This document shows, piece by piece, positions 11,616-25,900 of a stretch of DNA of 64,000 nucleotides. The notes beneath the pieces are model-generated. The model saw only the letters and a program-made list of their open reading frames with translations. It ran no database searches and was not told the DNA's origin. The DNA comes from Aradus depressus (lineage: Eukaryota > Arthropoda > Insecta > Hemiptera > Aradidae). The stretch is from contig OY759221.1 in assembly GCA_963662175.1 (NCBI GenBank), forward strand, positions 19,765,027 through 19,829,026, given 5' to 3'. Every line of letters begins with the position of its first letter. Position 1 is the first letter of the stretch. The position numbers were made by a program, and so were the translations under genes.

Positions 11616-14600
11616 TATATTATATTATTGTAATATATATATTTATTATATTATTGTAATATATATATATATATATTTATTATATTATATTTATTATATT
11701 ATTGTAACATATATATATATATATTTATTATTATATATATGAATTAAGATTCTCCTTAAGCAATCCAAAAAGTAAATAAATATTGATCGTGATCAAGTAA
11801 TAGCTCAAAATTTTCGACATTTTATGAAAGGACTGATTTTTCGTCAGGAACCATCTTCGGTTCAACTTGTAAATAGAAGGGTTATTAACGAGTTTAATAA
11901 TGTATTATTTAATTCACTTTCAAATGAACGATCTAAGTGGCCATTGGAGGAATAGAATCGAAAATGCAACGTTTTATTTTTTGGCCGCATGCAGATGTGT
12001 TCAGTTTACGGTGAAATTTCTTGCTCTTAACTGTAGTATCATTATGTCATTCTTGAAGTTAATCATCATTTATTGTATCATTAAAAATAATTTACATTCA
12101 AAGAATGACATTTGAAATATTAATTTCAGTATGGGATTTTCTGCAGATAATCCTATCAACTGGGAAGATATCCATCTACCGAAAAAAAGGGAACTGCATA
12201 AAATTATTCATCATCGTTTATGCAATTATATGTAAGACTATGTAAATATTATTACTTTTACATTATTATTGAACCCTTAAATAGCTAATGAAAATTTTGA
12301 AAATATCATGGTAATGTGTAATACTGCTAGAACTGTTTAATAAAATTGTTAGTTTATGTTTTCAGAAATCCTGATATCATATTAATTATTGATAAGCATG
12401 AGTTTCGATGTCATAGACTTGTATTGCAATCATATTCGACCTATTTTGATGATATTAACAATCTGGATTCTCCTCCAACTATTATCATCAAAGAGGTAAG
12501 AGAAGAGCCATTTTCTTCTATATAATTGATCATAATTTTATTTGCATTATTTTTTTTTGTTTTACAATGATTAATTTAGAAAAAGTATGTTTCAGGCTGG
12601 GGTAACCAAAGAAGCATTCATTAGTATCTACGCTTGGATGCTCTCGTTGAATGATACAGGTTATAAATATATAACCAGGCAAAATGTTTTAGAAATTTTA
12701 ATAGCTTCTCAAGTGCTTAAAATTCGAGGTATTGTCATTAATTTACAATATAAATATCTAGAGAAATATATCAGTACATCATTATTTTTTTTTGTTTGTT
12801 TAGGTCGTTTAGCATAGAGAGAGCCGTCGTAACTAGTTGGGGCTTGACGAGAGTAGTACTAACATAGTTAAGAGAGGTAGTTATAGCTCACGTCATTAAA
12901 ATAAAAGCGTGTCCTTGAACTCAGGATCGCGCATGACTGAGCTCTCTCATTTTATTGCCCATCTCAAGTACATTGGTTCTTCAAGTTCATCTTTGTTGTC
13001 CCGCAAGAACAAAGCTATATACTCGTATTCCATTAGGTTTGTAGCTACGTTACGATGCGAGCACAATTGCACTAAGCAAACAATATTGTTAAGAACTGAA
13101 TGGTTAATTTTTGTTCATAAGTCATTTATTTCACGTTTTCATTGTTGATTTAGACTGACCCGGGTATGTGATATCCATTTTGTAACCTTAATTTTTGAAC
13201 TTTACCAATTTATTGAGTTTTATTAATTTATTTTTTTAGATTGATTCAAATAATATAATGCTAGGTATTTTGTGTCTAAAAGTAGTTTCTTTTTAAGTTG
13301 TTCTAGTATTGTTATTCATCTAAACCATTTTTTAGATCAAGTTATCGCATGTAGACCTTCCAAATAGTTCCAGATCAGTTTAAATCTGACCAGTCATGTA
13401 ATGTTCTGGAGTTTAGAAAATCTGTATATACCTGATTGGAGTCAGTCAGCTGTTCTATGGCTTAAATTACTATACATTTGAACAGTTTCTAAGATGTAAA
13501 TAGTTACTTTGAGTGTTTGTTGGAGGTAGTTTTCTATTATTTGTGTTTGAATTAACGTAATGTTTTTTTTTTTTTGGACTAAAGTGATTTTTGTCAGTTA
13601 TATAAAGACAGTTGTGTGTTTTCACCTCACAATATGCTTTCTTCAATTTGGGTTTTGAACTGGCTGTTTCATTAAGAGTGCACTATTGGGAAATGGTGAA
13701 TAAAGACACAAGGGCAAGGTCTTTTCCGACAGTGTCTCTGTTCTGTGCAGCGGCTTTTCAGGCCCGGACTTCAAGCAGGCTCCTCGCATCATTCGCCACA
13801 CCATCCTGCCTCCTTCCGATGCGTCTTGTTCCGTGAAGCCGGTACGACGCGACTTCATAGGGATCTCGTGCTTGCCCTTCTTTGCCGCATGTCCGTCCCA
13901 CCTGAGTATTCCCAGCCGAATGATCTTTACAACTAGCTCTTGTGTGAGGACATAGACCTACAAGTCCATCGTTTCCAGCCCTCTCCAGCAAGCGAATACA
14001 TTATTTTGAACTGATTGGGTCATTAAGAGTGTACTATTGGGAAATAGTGGCGTAGTGTGGGGGGAGTGGAAAAAGTGACAAAAATTATCATTTATTAAGC
14101 CACAAGTAGAATCAGAAGTTGAAAATGTGTGAAAATATATTGTTTTAATTATTATTGTTTCATGTCGAAGAAAGGTAGACCAATGATTCTCTAATCAAAC
14201 TCAGATAAATACAACCATTTCTTTGAAATGAAATGGAAAATAATCTTTATTCTGGGACATACGTCCCCTAAGGATAATAACATAAAGAATAAACAAGAGT
14301 ATACAAATATCAGCCAGTTGAGAAGAATAAAAATAAAATAAAAGAGGTCTCTAGGAATAAATATTAAATGTTAAAAAGAGGCAATCAGTAAAACAATATA
14401 ATAAAGAGAGAGAGAAAAAAAAACTAGAAAAACTAGTATGAATAATAATGTGAAACATAACAATAATGACTTATATATGAATTGTAAAAAACTGGAGTGA
14501 TGAAACAGATGAGTAACAAGGAAGACGAGAACTATCTCATAGGAGCCAGCCTTGGGAATCAGAGGTTTGCTGAGTTAGGAGATAATGGAAAAGTAGGGAC

Positions 14601-17600
14601 TTAAACGAAAGGAGAGTAGGAGCATGGTGAATCTGGAAGACCGCGCTCTAGCTTCCTCGTATACCCAAAAGCTAACTTTTAGCTACACGATTATGTTATT
14701 CAGTAGGAAGGAGGGAAGAAATTCAACGTCATAATTCCAATGTATAGCAACAAAGATGGCCTATATAGTAACCAATCGACAAGTCGCCACCTGTCTCCAG
14801 TATAAACTCTTTTATCAGTTCTCCAACTTAAACATACCCCTAGATATCTAAATTCCTCTGGCATTATGTCTTTTTCTATAGTCTTCCCCTGACTCTAATT
14901 TGGACTGGCAGCTTTCCCTTTTTCCCTTTAGTTATCCCCCTGTCCCTTCAGCCCTAACCTACGGCTGGTGAAAGTATATATTCAAAAATTTGTACTTCTC
15001 TTAAAATAATTTCTTCTTTTTTACATTTCTTTTTTTGCAGATTTAGAAGAACAGTGCTTGGCTTTGGTTGACTCAAAAGATGTATTTTCTGAAGAAGATG
15101 CATTTTTCTTGTACAAAAAAGCCAGCATTGAAGGACAGGCAGGTATTAAAGAACTTATGGCTCCAAGAGTTCAAAAATTCTTCCTTCCATTGGTCAGCTC
15201 AAAAGAATTTCTTGATCTCCAGTTAGACGATTTATGTACTTTTCTTTCATCTAATTATATTATTGTTCACAGGTAAGGGATTAATAAATATACAATAAGC
15301 CTATTAACATGTTTATTTTGTTTAAACAAAATTGTATAACATTTTTCCAGCGAAATCGAAGTGTTTATGTCGGCTGCACGATGGTTATTATATGACTGGG
15401 ATGAAAGACGTAAACATTTGCCTCAAGTAATGACTTGTATACGATTTGGTTTAATGAATCCATCAGAACTGGTTGATATTCGAAAAAATCCTGAGTCCCC
15501 GGAATTTTTGAGAATAACTGAAGATCCAAATATTCAAAAATTTATTGATGACGGAATGGCGTGAGTATGCATCGTTATGTTATGCTAAATATACTTAAAG
15601 TTATATATTTTGAATTATGAGTTAATAACTACTACTTTCCAATAATAAAAATAAGTTTTATGTCCCCCAAAAATGAAATTTACAAGGTATCAATTTCGAA
15701 TCTCAATTTGCAAAATACCTTCTGAATCGATATTGTGCACTCCGTATTATTATTGATCAAAAGAGTCTGGTAAGTCCTTCCAAGTAATAAGTCAAATACT
15801 AAATAATTCACAGAAAATAGTTGAAAGTTTTCAACAAAGCAGTGAAGGTATTCATGTCGAAGAAAGGAGACCAAGAGGTTTCTGGTCAAACACAGATAAA
15901 TAAAACCATTTCTTCGCTGTTATCTTTCATTGACAACGGATAGCTTCCTCGTATATTCAAGAAAATGCCAAATTCTAACCTACATGTTTATGTTATTCGA
16001 CAGAGAGGAAGAAAGAAATTCAGTTTCAATTTCGTAATTGTAGTTCATGGGATCAATAGAGTCGACAGTATCTTTTCAATGTAGAAGGTAATCGAGGTTC
16101 TGTCGTGTAAACAATTGTTTTTCAAAATTTGGCCAACGTTTCGAAAACTATTTATTTTCTTCTTCAGGGTCTTATAATGACTTCAGTGGATGTGTATGGT
16201 GAAGGTGTTGTGAGTTTGTGACGTCACTACACACATCCACTCAAGTCATAAGGCCCTGAAGAAGAAAATAAATAGTTTTCGAAACGTTGGCCAAATTTTG
16301 AAATTTTTTTTCACGCGACAGAACCTCGATTTCCTTTTACATAGTTCATGGGTTTGCCGATAGGAAGAGTAAAAATTCACTTTTTGATTATATCTCTACT
16401 AACCCTAAACGGTACAATGTATACAAACGAATAATCCCTTCTTATGCAATAAAGACATTTTTATATACTACCCATAATAGTTTCGTTTACTACATTTAAA
16501 TAATATATTATATCTCATTTATAACAACCATATAATATGTTATTGTAGGTATTCGATAGAAAGTGCTTTAAAGGGAGCCACGGCTGATCATGAATACCGA
16601 TGTCAACTTTTGGGTCTGAGGGTACCTCAGCCTAGAAATTGGGCAAGCTCATCAAAGGTATTATTGTTTATTTACTTTTTTCTTCATTGTTGATAAATAG
16701 GTATTTTAATTTTTAAATTAATTTTCCCGGCATTAAATAGTTCATAATTATTAAGGAAATGAGATATTTTTTATTGGGGAATATACATATAACTGGCCAT
16801 TAAAAAATAGTATTTAAAATTTGTCACGATAACTATACAAAAATTAATTCACTTCAAAACAACATAGTATTTTCTGAATCACTGTTCGGACGTGTCTGAC
16901 AGTGATTCAGAAAATACTGTATAGAAAACAAAAAAAAAACGCAAATTATTAGAATTTGGCAAAAGAAACAAAAATGTTTGTGACCAAAAGAAGCGAAAAA
17001 TTTTGAGCAATCTCTATCGCATTGGAAAAAGTGTACTACATACAAAGGATTGGAAGGAGTTAAAGTCAGTTACAGATGCACATGTGGTGTTTATCGTAAA
17101 CAAGGAAGTACCTTGAGGCTTGCAGAGTTAAAATTAAAACTAATCATTTTAATGTGCAAACTATCCATTTTGAAGTTGCCTGTAATTGTTTTGAAGTGAA
17201 TTAATTTTTGTTATAGTGAAATTATTTCATCTTAGTGCAATGCATTTTTTGTACTTAGGCATAGCAAAAATTATGTTCATTTAATCTATTTTAAAGTTCT
17301 TTTAAATATAAGCCTTTTTTATGTTGAGTCATTGTGGTGTAATTCCTTATAGACCCACAATTTCAATATTTTGCCCCTTCCAATTGGCTTTTTAAGAACA
17401 AAAATTATACCTATTGTATAGAAAAGTTTGCATTTGTGATTGGAATAGAATACAAATACATTTTATTTAGTAAAAAATAAAAATTAAAAAAATGCTGACC
17501 AATATGGCCCCTCGCTTTTTGCTTAGTATCAAACTTCCGTATTGATTTAACTTACACACTTTGGCACTTTTCCTCAATTTATCCGCCACTGATGTTTCCA

Positions 17601-19942
17601 TATTTTTTTCCGGAGTATCTGTACTACTTAACTAAAAGAACCAATATTTTATTATTTCAGATTAATTATATGATTTGTTTTTTTCATATCATGTATCCGA
17701 GGAATACAATTTTGACACTCCTATCGATCCTTTTGGTGAAGCAATACAGGTTCCAGAATTGTATCGCCACTTAATTTTTTCACTTTTCTTTTTCAGGAAA
17801 ACCTATACTGCTTCCCTTAAATGGACCGACGAGAGGGTCAAAATTGTGTTCCTTTGGATACACGATTTGAAAAGGACAAATTGTATATCATATCATGTAT
17901 CCGAAACTTTAAAAAATGTTGAGTCTTCTCATCGGTACTTTTAGTGCAATAATATAGGTTCTCTTCAAGTATATATTGTATTTGTAAGAATCATTTCAAG
18001 TACTTATCCGGAATAAAATGTTAACAATCCAGTAGATACAGATTCTCCGGAAAAAAGTATAAAAAATCAATGAAGGGTAAATTGAGGAAAAGTACTCACA
18101 CTTTTCTTCATTCCAAAATTTGATGTAAATTAAGAGGTTGATCATAATTATTTTTAACTAGTATTAACTCTCCAATGATTAATACTGATATCGACTAATA
18201 CGATTCAATGAGACTATACTCTCTCAGTGGTCTCCTAATCGATTGTATAAACAAACAAACTCATCTGTGCTAATTGATATAATTTTTGTTTTGAAAAATG
18301 AAATTGGAGGGGCTGAGTTATTGATCTGAAAATGATTGCCCTTGAGTCAATAAACTTATATTTTTAATGTTTTAATATTTTTTCAGTATTACAAATCCTA
18401 TGGAGAATTTATTGAATTTCTTCATCGTTTAAGAACCAATACAGTGGAGATAATCTCCAAAGAAACTCTAGAGTCAGAAGGAATTCGACCAGCTCTCACC
18501 TTCCCATTACACTACGACGAGGAAGAGTCCACAGGGTCTTGCTACAGAGCTGATGAATCACTCAACAGTCTGAACGCGGGGATACCCTCCATGTCAGATT
18601 TACTGGTGACTGCCAAGAAGAAACAAGTATGTATACATTAGGGATGAGCATCGATAGCAAAACATTGATGTTGAACATCGATGAAGTGCCATCGATGTCA
18701 TATAGATAAAGTATCATCGATGCCCTATTGATAGAGTGGCATCGTTGAATGAATTAATGAAAATAAATTTGAAGTAATATTGATTTAAGAGAAACATATG
18801 CAATATTAAAATAAAGTGAATAAATAAATAGGTAGGGAGTTGTAGAGAGAGGAGGCCTCGACAAGGATCGAGTCGTGAAAGGCAGAGGAGCGATGGGAGG
18901 GGATGAAAAGGTCCATCGGGATCTGGTGTGTTTTTGTTGGAAAGAGGAATTAAATTGGAACAGTGAGGATTTGAAGGAAGTCACGGAAGGAGAGTGACTA
19001 CGTGGGGAGGCAAGGAGTTGCAGAGAAAGGAGATCTGGACAAGGAACGATTTGTGGAAGGCAGAGGAGCGATGGGAGGGGATGAAGAGGTCCATCGGGAT
19101 CTGGTGTGTCTTTGGTGGACGGAGGACTTAAATTGGAACATTTAGTAAATGTACTAGGTTAATTTTTTCATCTTTATTTCAACTAACTCTTAATTGGTTA
19201 AAATGGTTTATAAAACGTTCACTTGTTAGGTCACCAAATAAGCTTTTCTATTTAATGATCAACGTTTCGTCACAAATTTGCCATCTTAAGACCCAAATAG
19301 CACTGTTAGACAAACCCACAATCCAAAAATACTCTTGTTAAAATATTGCTGGTGATAACTGTTCCAGGCATCCATTAATTCATAAAAGTTGTGGAAAAAC
19401 ATTTCTTATACAAATTATTTTATTAAAAATGTACGTTTTGAATATCATATATTAATAGTAGAGCTTTCTCAAAACATTGGTCCTTTGTCATCGATTGTGA
19501 AAACATTGGCCATCCATGCTCATCCTTAGTATACATTGCGGCTTGAATTTGTACCATTTTGTTTTGTAATTTTGTTTCAGCCAATCCAACTCTTATAATT
19601 TCAAACACATCATTCACCGTCTATACAAACTAAACAATATTATCATAGACATGACTTTTCTTAGCCGACGATGTTGTATAAGTAAATCATCGGTGCAGAT
19701 CATGACGTATCTCAAAATTGTATTTTTTTATATATAATTGCATTCGTCCCATTTTATGTTGCATTGAAGATCTTGTCTATTACCTGTCTAATACTGTCTC
19801 TGCAACTTAAAATGCGACGCCATATATTATGTCAGAATTTATTTTTATAATTTCTACTATTCATATTGCCAACCAACATTTTCAACTTTTCAGTCTACTA
19901 TAATTGAATTATAAGATATTCCTTTTGAAAACCTGAAGAAAT

Positions 19943-19992
<50 letters not shown>

Positions 19993-22900
19993 CAATTTTT
20001 ACTTCCCCAGCTATACGAAGTATAGGGGAAGTTATGTAATCGATCAGAAACAGAACTATAGCGAAAACCCTATAAGGACGACACCCATTGATTTTCCAAA
20101 TCGGCCAAGGAAAAGGGGAAATTAGGGGGAAGGCTTAAATCAAAAACTCTAATAACTGCCGTTAAAATGAATGTATTGAGACGAAATTTCATATGTATAC
20201 TCAAGGTCCTATAAGGAAGACACCTATTAATTTTCAGCGGAATCAGCCGAAGAGGAGGAGATCAAAAGGGGGCTCAATATAAAAATGTAATGAATGTATC
20301 GACACAAAATTTAGTATGAAGGTTCAGAAACCTATCAAAACACTATGTAAGATGTCTATATGACTATGTCAGATATTGCAATTTAGCCCAAACAGTCGAT
20401 TGGTTTTGGAGGGAGAGACAAAACTTAATTGATTAATTCGTGCTGGGGAAGTACATAGCCGCTATTCACCGAAGACCTTTTTGCGGTTATATACGAGTTG
20501 ACAGCATTTACCATAACATATACGACATAAATCTTACCAAAATAAAATGTGAACATAAACCTACAGAAAAAAAAAATTGATTAACCTTATTTTTTTTACA
20601 GGTTCTTGATAAAAGATTTTTAAAGCCAAGAACTGACTATGTACAGACCAGCTGTTCAACTCCGCAAAGGACTTCTGGAAGAATATTTAACAGTTCGTAT
20701 ATTGAAGAGAGAAACAAAAGTCCTACAGCGGATGAGCAAAGAACAAAGTCCAACTTTCCCAGAACTCTACCAAAGTACAAAGAACCGCTGTCATTGAAGG
20801 GGAAAGCTGCCAGCATCATTCAAGCGGCCTATAGAGGTTACAGAGTCAGACAAATTGTAAATATTAAAACAAGGATATCTCAGAGAAAACAAGACGAATC
20901 GCAAAAAGTCAGAAAGATGTTGGACGATGAGAAAAAACTTGCCAAAATTGTTGAGGAACAGTCTCGACATAAAACAGTTCAAAAAAGGTAATAGTACTAA
21001 TAATTGAATAATTTTACAATAAAGGATTTTAATAATAATATAATGAAAATTTTTAACTCTTGTTTAACAGTACTTCAGATTCGGATCCTGAAGTTTATAG
21101 CTCATCTTTGGTCAATCCGGGATCTTTACATTTTCCTCACAGCCAGACAATATTAATTTTTGGAGGATTAGACCCGTTGCAAGCAATGTCGCAGAACAAT
21201 AATGGAAGTATCATTTTGAGGTAATTAACTAGTTATTTGTGTAGGCGATTTTATTTAAAAGCTCCCAAATCCATTGGCCAGCATTGTTTGATGGAGACCT
21301 AATTTATAAAGCTCAACAGTGTAACTTTTTTGGGAAGATCAAGTGTCATTTTTTTTTGTTATTTTCGAAACAAAAGGGATATAATTGTCATTCTAAAACA
21401 ATTAAACAGAAGAGGTTCAATGTTCGAAAATACATTTTTATGATCTTTTTCTATAGTTAGTTATTGTGACTCATGCTCCGGCTTTAATTACGAGGTCATA
21501 TCGCCTACTACCAGAGGGTTTTAATCTACTGCGGCAGTCCTAAATTTTGCCTACCTAGGTTTATTCACCTAGGATAGGGGGTCTTTAATGAGTAGGCTGA
21601 CATCTCACAGTCCCGGGACCTTTGCATAATGTCCTATCGGCTCTAGGTTTTTTCAACTTGCCAGATGAGAGAAGCTAAGGGCTTTGGCCGGGTAGCAAGC
21701 CTTCCTCTGGGGTACCAGCGCCCTCACTTGTTTAATAGGTTAGGTTAGGTTAGGTTTTATGACTCATGCCCGGGCTTTAACAACGAGGTCATATCGCCTA
21801 CTACCAGAGCGCTCTTTCGTCACTCTGGTGGACATGAGCCCGACTCTACTGTGGGAGTCCTAAATTTTGCCTAGCCTAAATTTTTATTCATCTAGGGTAG
21901 GGGTCTTTAACGAGTATCTGACATCGTACAGGCTCGGGACCATCGCTTAACGTCCCATCCGAAGGACGGCGTGCTTAAGTTTATTTTACCTCCCAGATAA
22001 AATAAACTAAGGGCCTCGGTCGGGTTACTTGTTTAATATTTATATTGTATAATTAAACAAAAATATATGCATATAGTGTACCGGTTTCGGCTTACGCCAT
22101 CCTCAACACAAACTTCAAAAGTGGCTTTTAATTGTGCTGGGTTGGCATATTTATGAAATTCTGTATCTATCGGAGATTGCCTGAGGTTGTGATTCTGTGA
22201 TGAAGATGTGTCTTAACGGGGAATTCTAACTGTGATAATATTTGGACTTAGACATAAACTTTAAAAAATGTAATTGCAATAAATTCAAAAAAATTAAGAT
22301 ATGTTATTGCATAATAAAATACGTAATATATTTAATAAATGAATAAAATATTGGCAATATGGAAGTAATAAGAGAAAAAAAACGAGAAGAACATAAATAT
22401 GTGGATAACACCTTTAATGAATAAATGTATAGTATATAATTAAATTTAAATTTAAAAAAAGGCATGTATTAACTGAAAAATTTATAAAACTAATGAATAA
22501 GAACAGTAATTAATTAACAGAGGTGAGAATTTGAAATGAGTTGGGTCGTTCTAACAATTCCCATACCCCAGAAAGGGTGCAGTTTTTGAAACACACTTGA
22601 GGTTTAACGCACTGGAAAAATGCGCCATTAAGGAGAGGGTTTTTGTCCAATCTTAAACTTCTTAGTTGTCGACCTGTATGATCTCGGTATGACCAATCAG
22701 TGTCTTTGTTAGGTCTGTCTCATTCTATTCAATAGGGTAGATGACTGTGAGGAAAAATCTGATAGATTTTTGTTTTGTATAATTGGTCAAGGTGTGCAGA
22801 TATCGAGAAACAATTGTATTTATTAAATAAAATAAGATTATTCAATATTTTTGTGAAATAAATGTGTTAAAATAAAGCCAATGGTCACGTGACATGAAAC

Positions 22901-25900
22901 ACCAATCAGAACGCGTGACGGCAGGCCTTGATAAACACAATTTTGTTGTATAGGCGGTTCATTTTGGTTCGGTAATTTCATGCTCTAAAATATTATTTTT
23001 CATTGGTTTTTGACGTGTTAATACAATTAAGACATAGGCAGAATCTTTTTAGTAATTTGACTATCTAACTTTACAATAAAAGGACGCATTGCACTGGCTA
23101 TTATAGGTATATTTTTCAAAAATATTTTGCTAGCATAGGATGGAGTCATAGCAAAATTGTCGGCTAGTTCTTGAAATTTACTATCCAATCTGACACTTCA
23201 TAAGTATGCATTTATGTCAAAGATTTGTTGATATCCATTCTGTTTAACGGTTCATGAAATAAATTTTTATATATCTTGTTTTCGGGGATAACTCTAAACG
23301 AAAATATGCTTGCTCTCCTGTTTTTTGTTTTAGACCAACAGTGAAAATTTGATTTTTTATATCTAAAGTGTATTGTGGTCAGGTTAAAATAAGATTTTTT
23401 AAAATAAATGTGTCAGCATCCAACCCGCATGATATTTTATTGAATAGCCCTAAGCTATGTATTTTTATCTCTCTTTTTAGAATTAATTAATTAATTTGAA
23501 GGTATTCTGTGGAGGTGAATCTGTGGGAAACTGTAGGAATTTTGCCTAAGGGAAGGTATTACCATAATGCCACTATGCTAAAAGGAAAAATATACGTTTT
23601 AGGTTCGTATTTTTTTCATAACTTGTAATGGTTCAAAAAAATATATCTATATAAATATTATTCTTTAGCAAATTTTATTTAATTTGTAAAAAAAAAATAA
23701 CAATAAAGGAGGTTCTGACCCAAGAAAAGAAGAAGCAGGGATGCCCTCAGTATGTTCGGATGTGTGGAGCTTTGATCCAAATTCTGGGGAGTGGGCTAAA
23801 GAACCCAACATGAAAACAGGCAGAAAAAACTTTGGTATCGTGACCTTCCATGGACAACTATATGTGGTCGGAGGTCAAGACTCCCACGGCAAGTGAGTAT
23901 TATGTGTAACTCAAAGTATATTATTCTAATAATAACATTTCAACTCCATAATTCGGGAATGGTACTAATTTAAGTCGAAATTGAAATGAAAATTTTATTC
24001 TGGGACTAAGAATAAATACACGAAAGTCACTGAACAGAGCAACAAATACAAATAAAATAAAATATGAGTAATGAGATAAAAGTGCTACAGTGGATAGAAA
24101 CAAGGACTATGAATATAACTAAATAAGAAAATACAATAAAATAAAAACAACAAAATAAATAAGTAAAAGTAATAAGTAAAAAATAAATTATGAAGAAATC
24201 ATACGAAAATAAATGTATCTAAATAAATATATAGAAGAAGATAAAATACATTTTTTAAATATAAAAATCAAAATTATGAAGGAGGAGGCCTGGTCTAGTT
24301 TGCAATAAAATTAATTTAAGAAAAATTGTTGAAAAAATAAATAAAATAAAATAAGGATGAAGATGAAAAATTGAATAAAATAAATACGGAAAATAAAAAA
24401 CAAATTGATGCTAAAGAGCGGGAAAATATGGAAGGGGAATAAAAGGCTAATCAGAGGGAAAAGAGAAGGGAAGAGAGAAAATTGGCGTAGTCATAGTTTT
24501 TTTTACTTCTTGATGTTCTCGACCGAACAACAAACATATTTTTGCAAAAGTCTATTTGTCAATTCTGGTCAAAGGATCGAAACTAAATTTTGGTAGAATA
24601 TCACGTAAATAGAAAGACGCCTTGTTTTGGGGGGAAATCGACGCATGCACAGAAGCAATATTGTCAGAGAAATAGTAGAACTGCGTCCTTTTCAGTGGTA
24701 CATCCCATTCGTACTGATGGTGACGCAGTTCCTTAAATACCGGTTCTGATTAGAAATAAAGTACGAAGACGATTTTTATGAGAAAGCAGTATAACGTAAA
24801 ATAACTGAGGAGCAACGCTACACCGATATTATTACGATATTTAGATATATCACGGGACAGACAGTACCAGACAGAATTTTTTATTTAATAGAACGGTACG
24901 TTTTTCATAACGATTCGTTTTAAAAGACTTGTAGTTTCGTAGATATTTTAAATGATTTAAATTGTTTTTCTGTAATAATTCTCTTTATTTTCATTTAATT
25001 ATAGCTTTAATGGAAGATAAATTAAACAGCACTAAAGTAATGGAGTTGGAATGGCCCCGAAGCCTAATTGGCTCTACTTCTTATTTACTTTTCCTTCCAC
25101 AGTTATACAAAGTATAGGGGAAGTTATGTATATATATATGTATATAAAAAAGAGTTTTCAACTGAATTTTATGTTTTCCATTCTCCAGATTCCAAAAATG
25201 AAAAAAAAATCTGTCGTGAACACGGTAACTCCTGATAGAATAAATGCATCGACACGAATTGTATCCAGAAACCCCTAAAGACGACACCTATTGATTTTCA
25301 GCCATATCGATTGAAGAGGAGGGGATTAGCGTGGAGGCAACACAAAAACTCTAATAACTGCCGATAGAATAAATGTATCAACTCAAAATTTCATTTGTCC
25401 AGAACCTCATATGGACAACGCATCAATATTCAGCTAAATCGGCCAAAGGGAAGGTGTTCAGGGGAGGGGGTTTCAATAAATGTTCAATTGGTATTCTGTG
25501 TTCAACACTTTTATGTTAAAAAATAATTTAATTGACTAAAATGAAATGGTAATTTGTTGAAGTGTAATCTGATTTGACAGGATCCTGGCCTCGGTGGAAA
25601 AGTTTGATCCGTCCCGAGGCACCTGGGAAGAGGTGAACTGCCTACCAGAGCCCCGAGTGTCACCAGCTGTCTGTCGTTTCGAGGGTATGATCTGGGTAGC
25701 TGGAGGGATGGGTAGCAGAGCACGCCATGCCATGTCCTCACAGGTCTACTGCTTCGATCCACAGCAGAATATGTAAGCACGTCACCAGTAGTCTTCAGAG
25801 ACAACAGATCCTCAAATTATCATTATTAGTAGAGACTTGTGGTGGAACTTTAGGCCCATTCCTTTTTCAATCTTCTAACATCAAGCGTATCCAGTCCTTC

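Noticed and set aside
17675..17944. 90-codon frame inside the fold-back element
   Set aside because: No homology I can name, and the flanking arms explain the interval as a non-coding mobile element.
23480..23501. Alternative acceptor 'ctctttttag' for Kelch exon 16
   Set aside because: The frame meets TAA within a few codons; the site at 23501/23502 keeps the frame and the Kelch blade.
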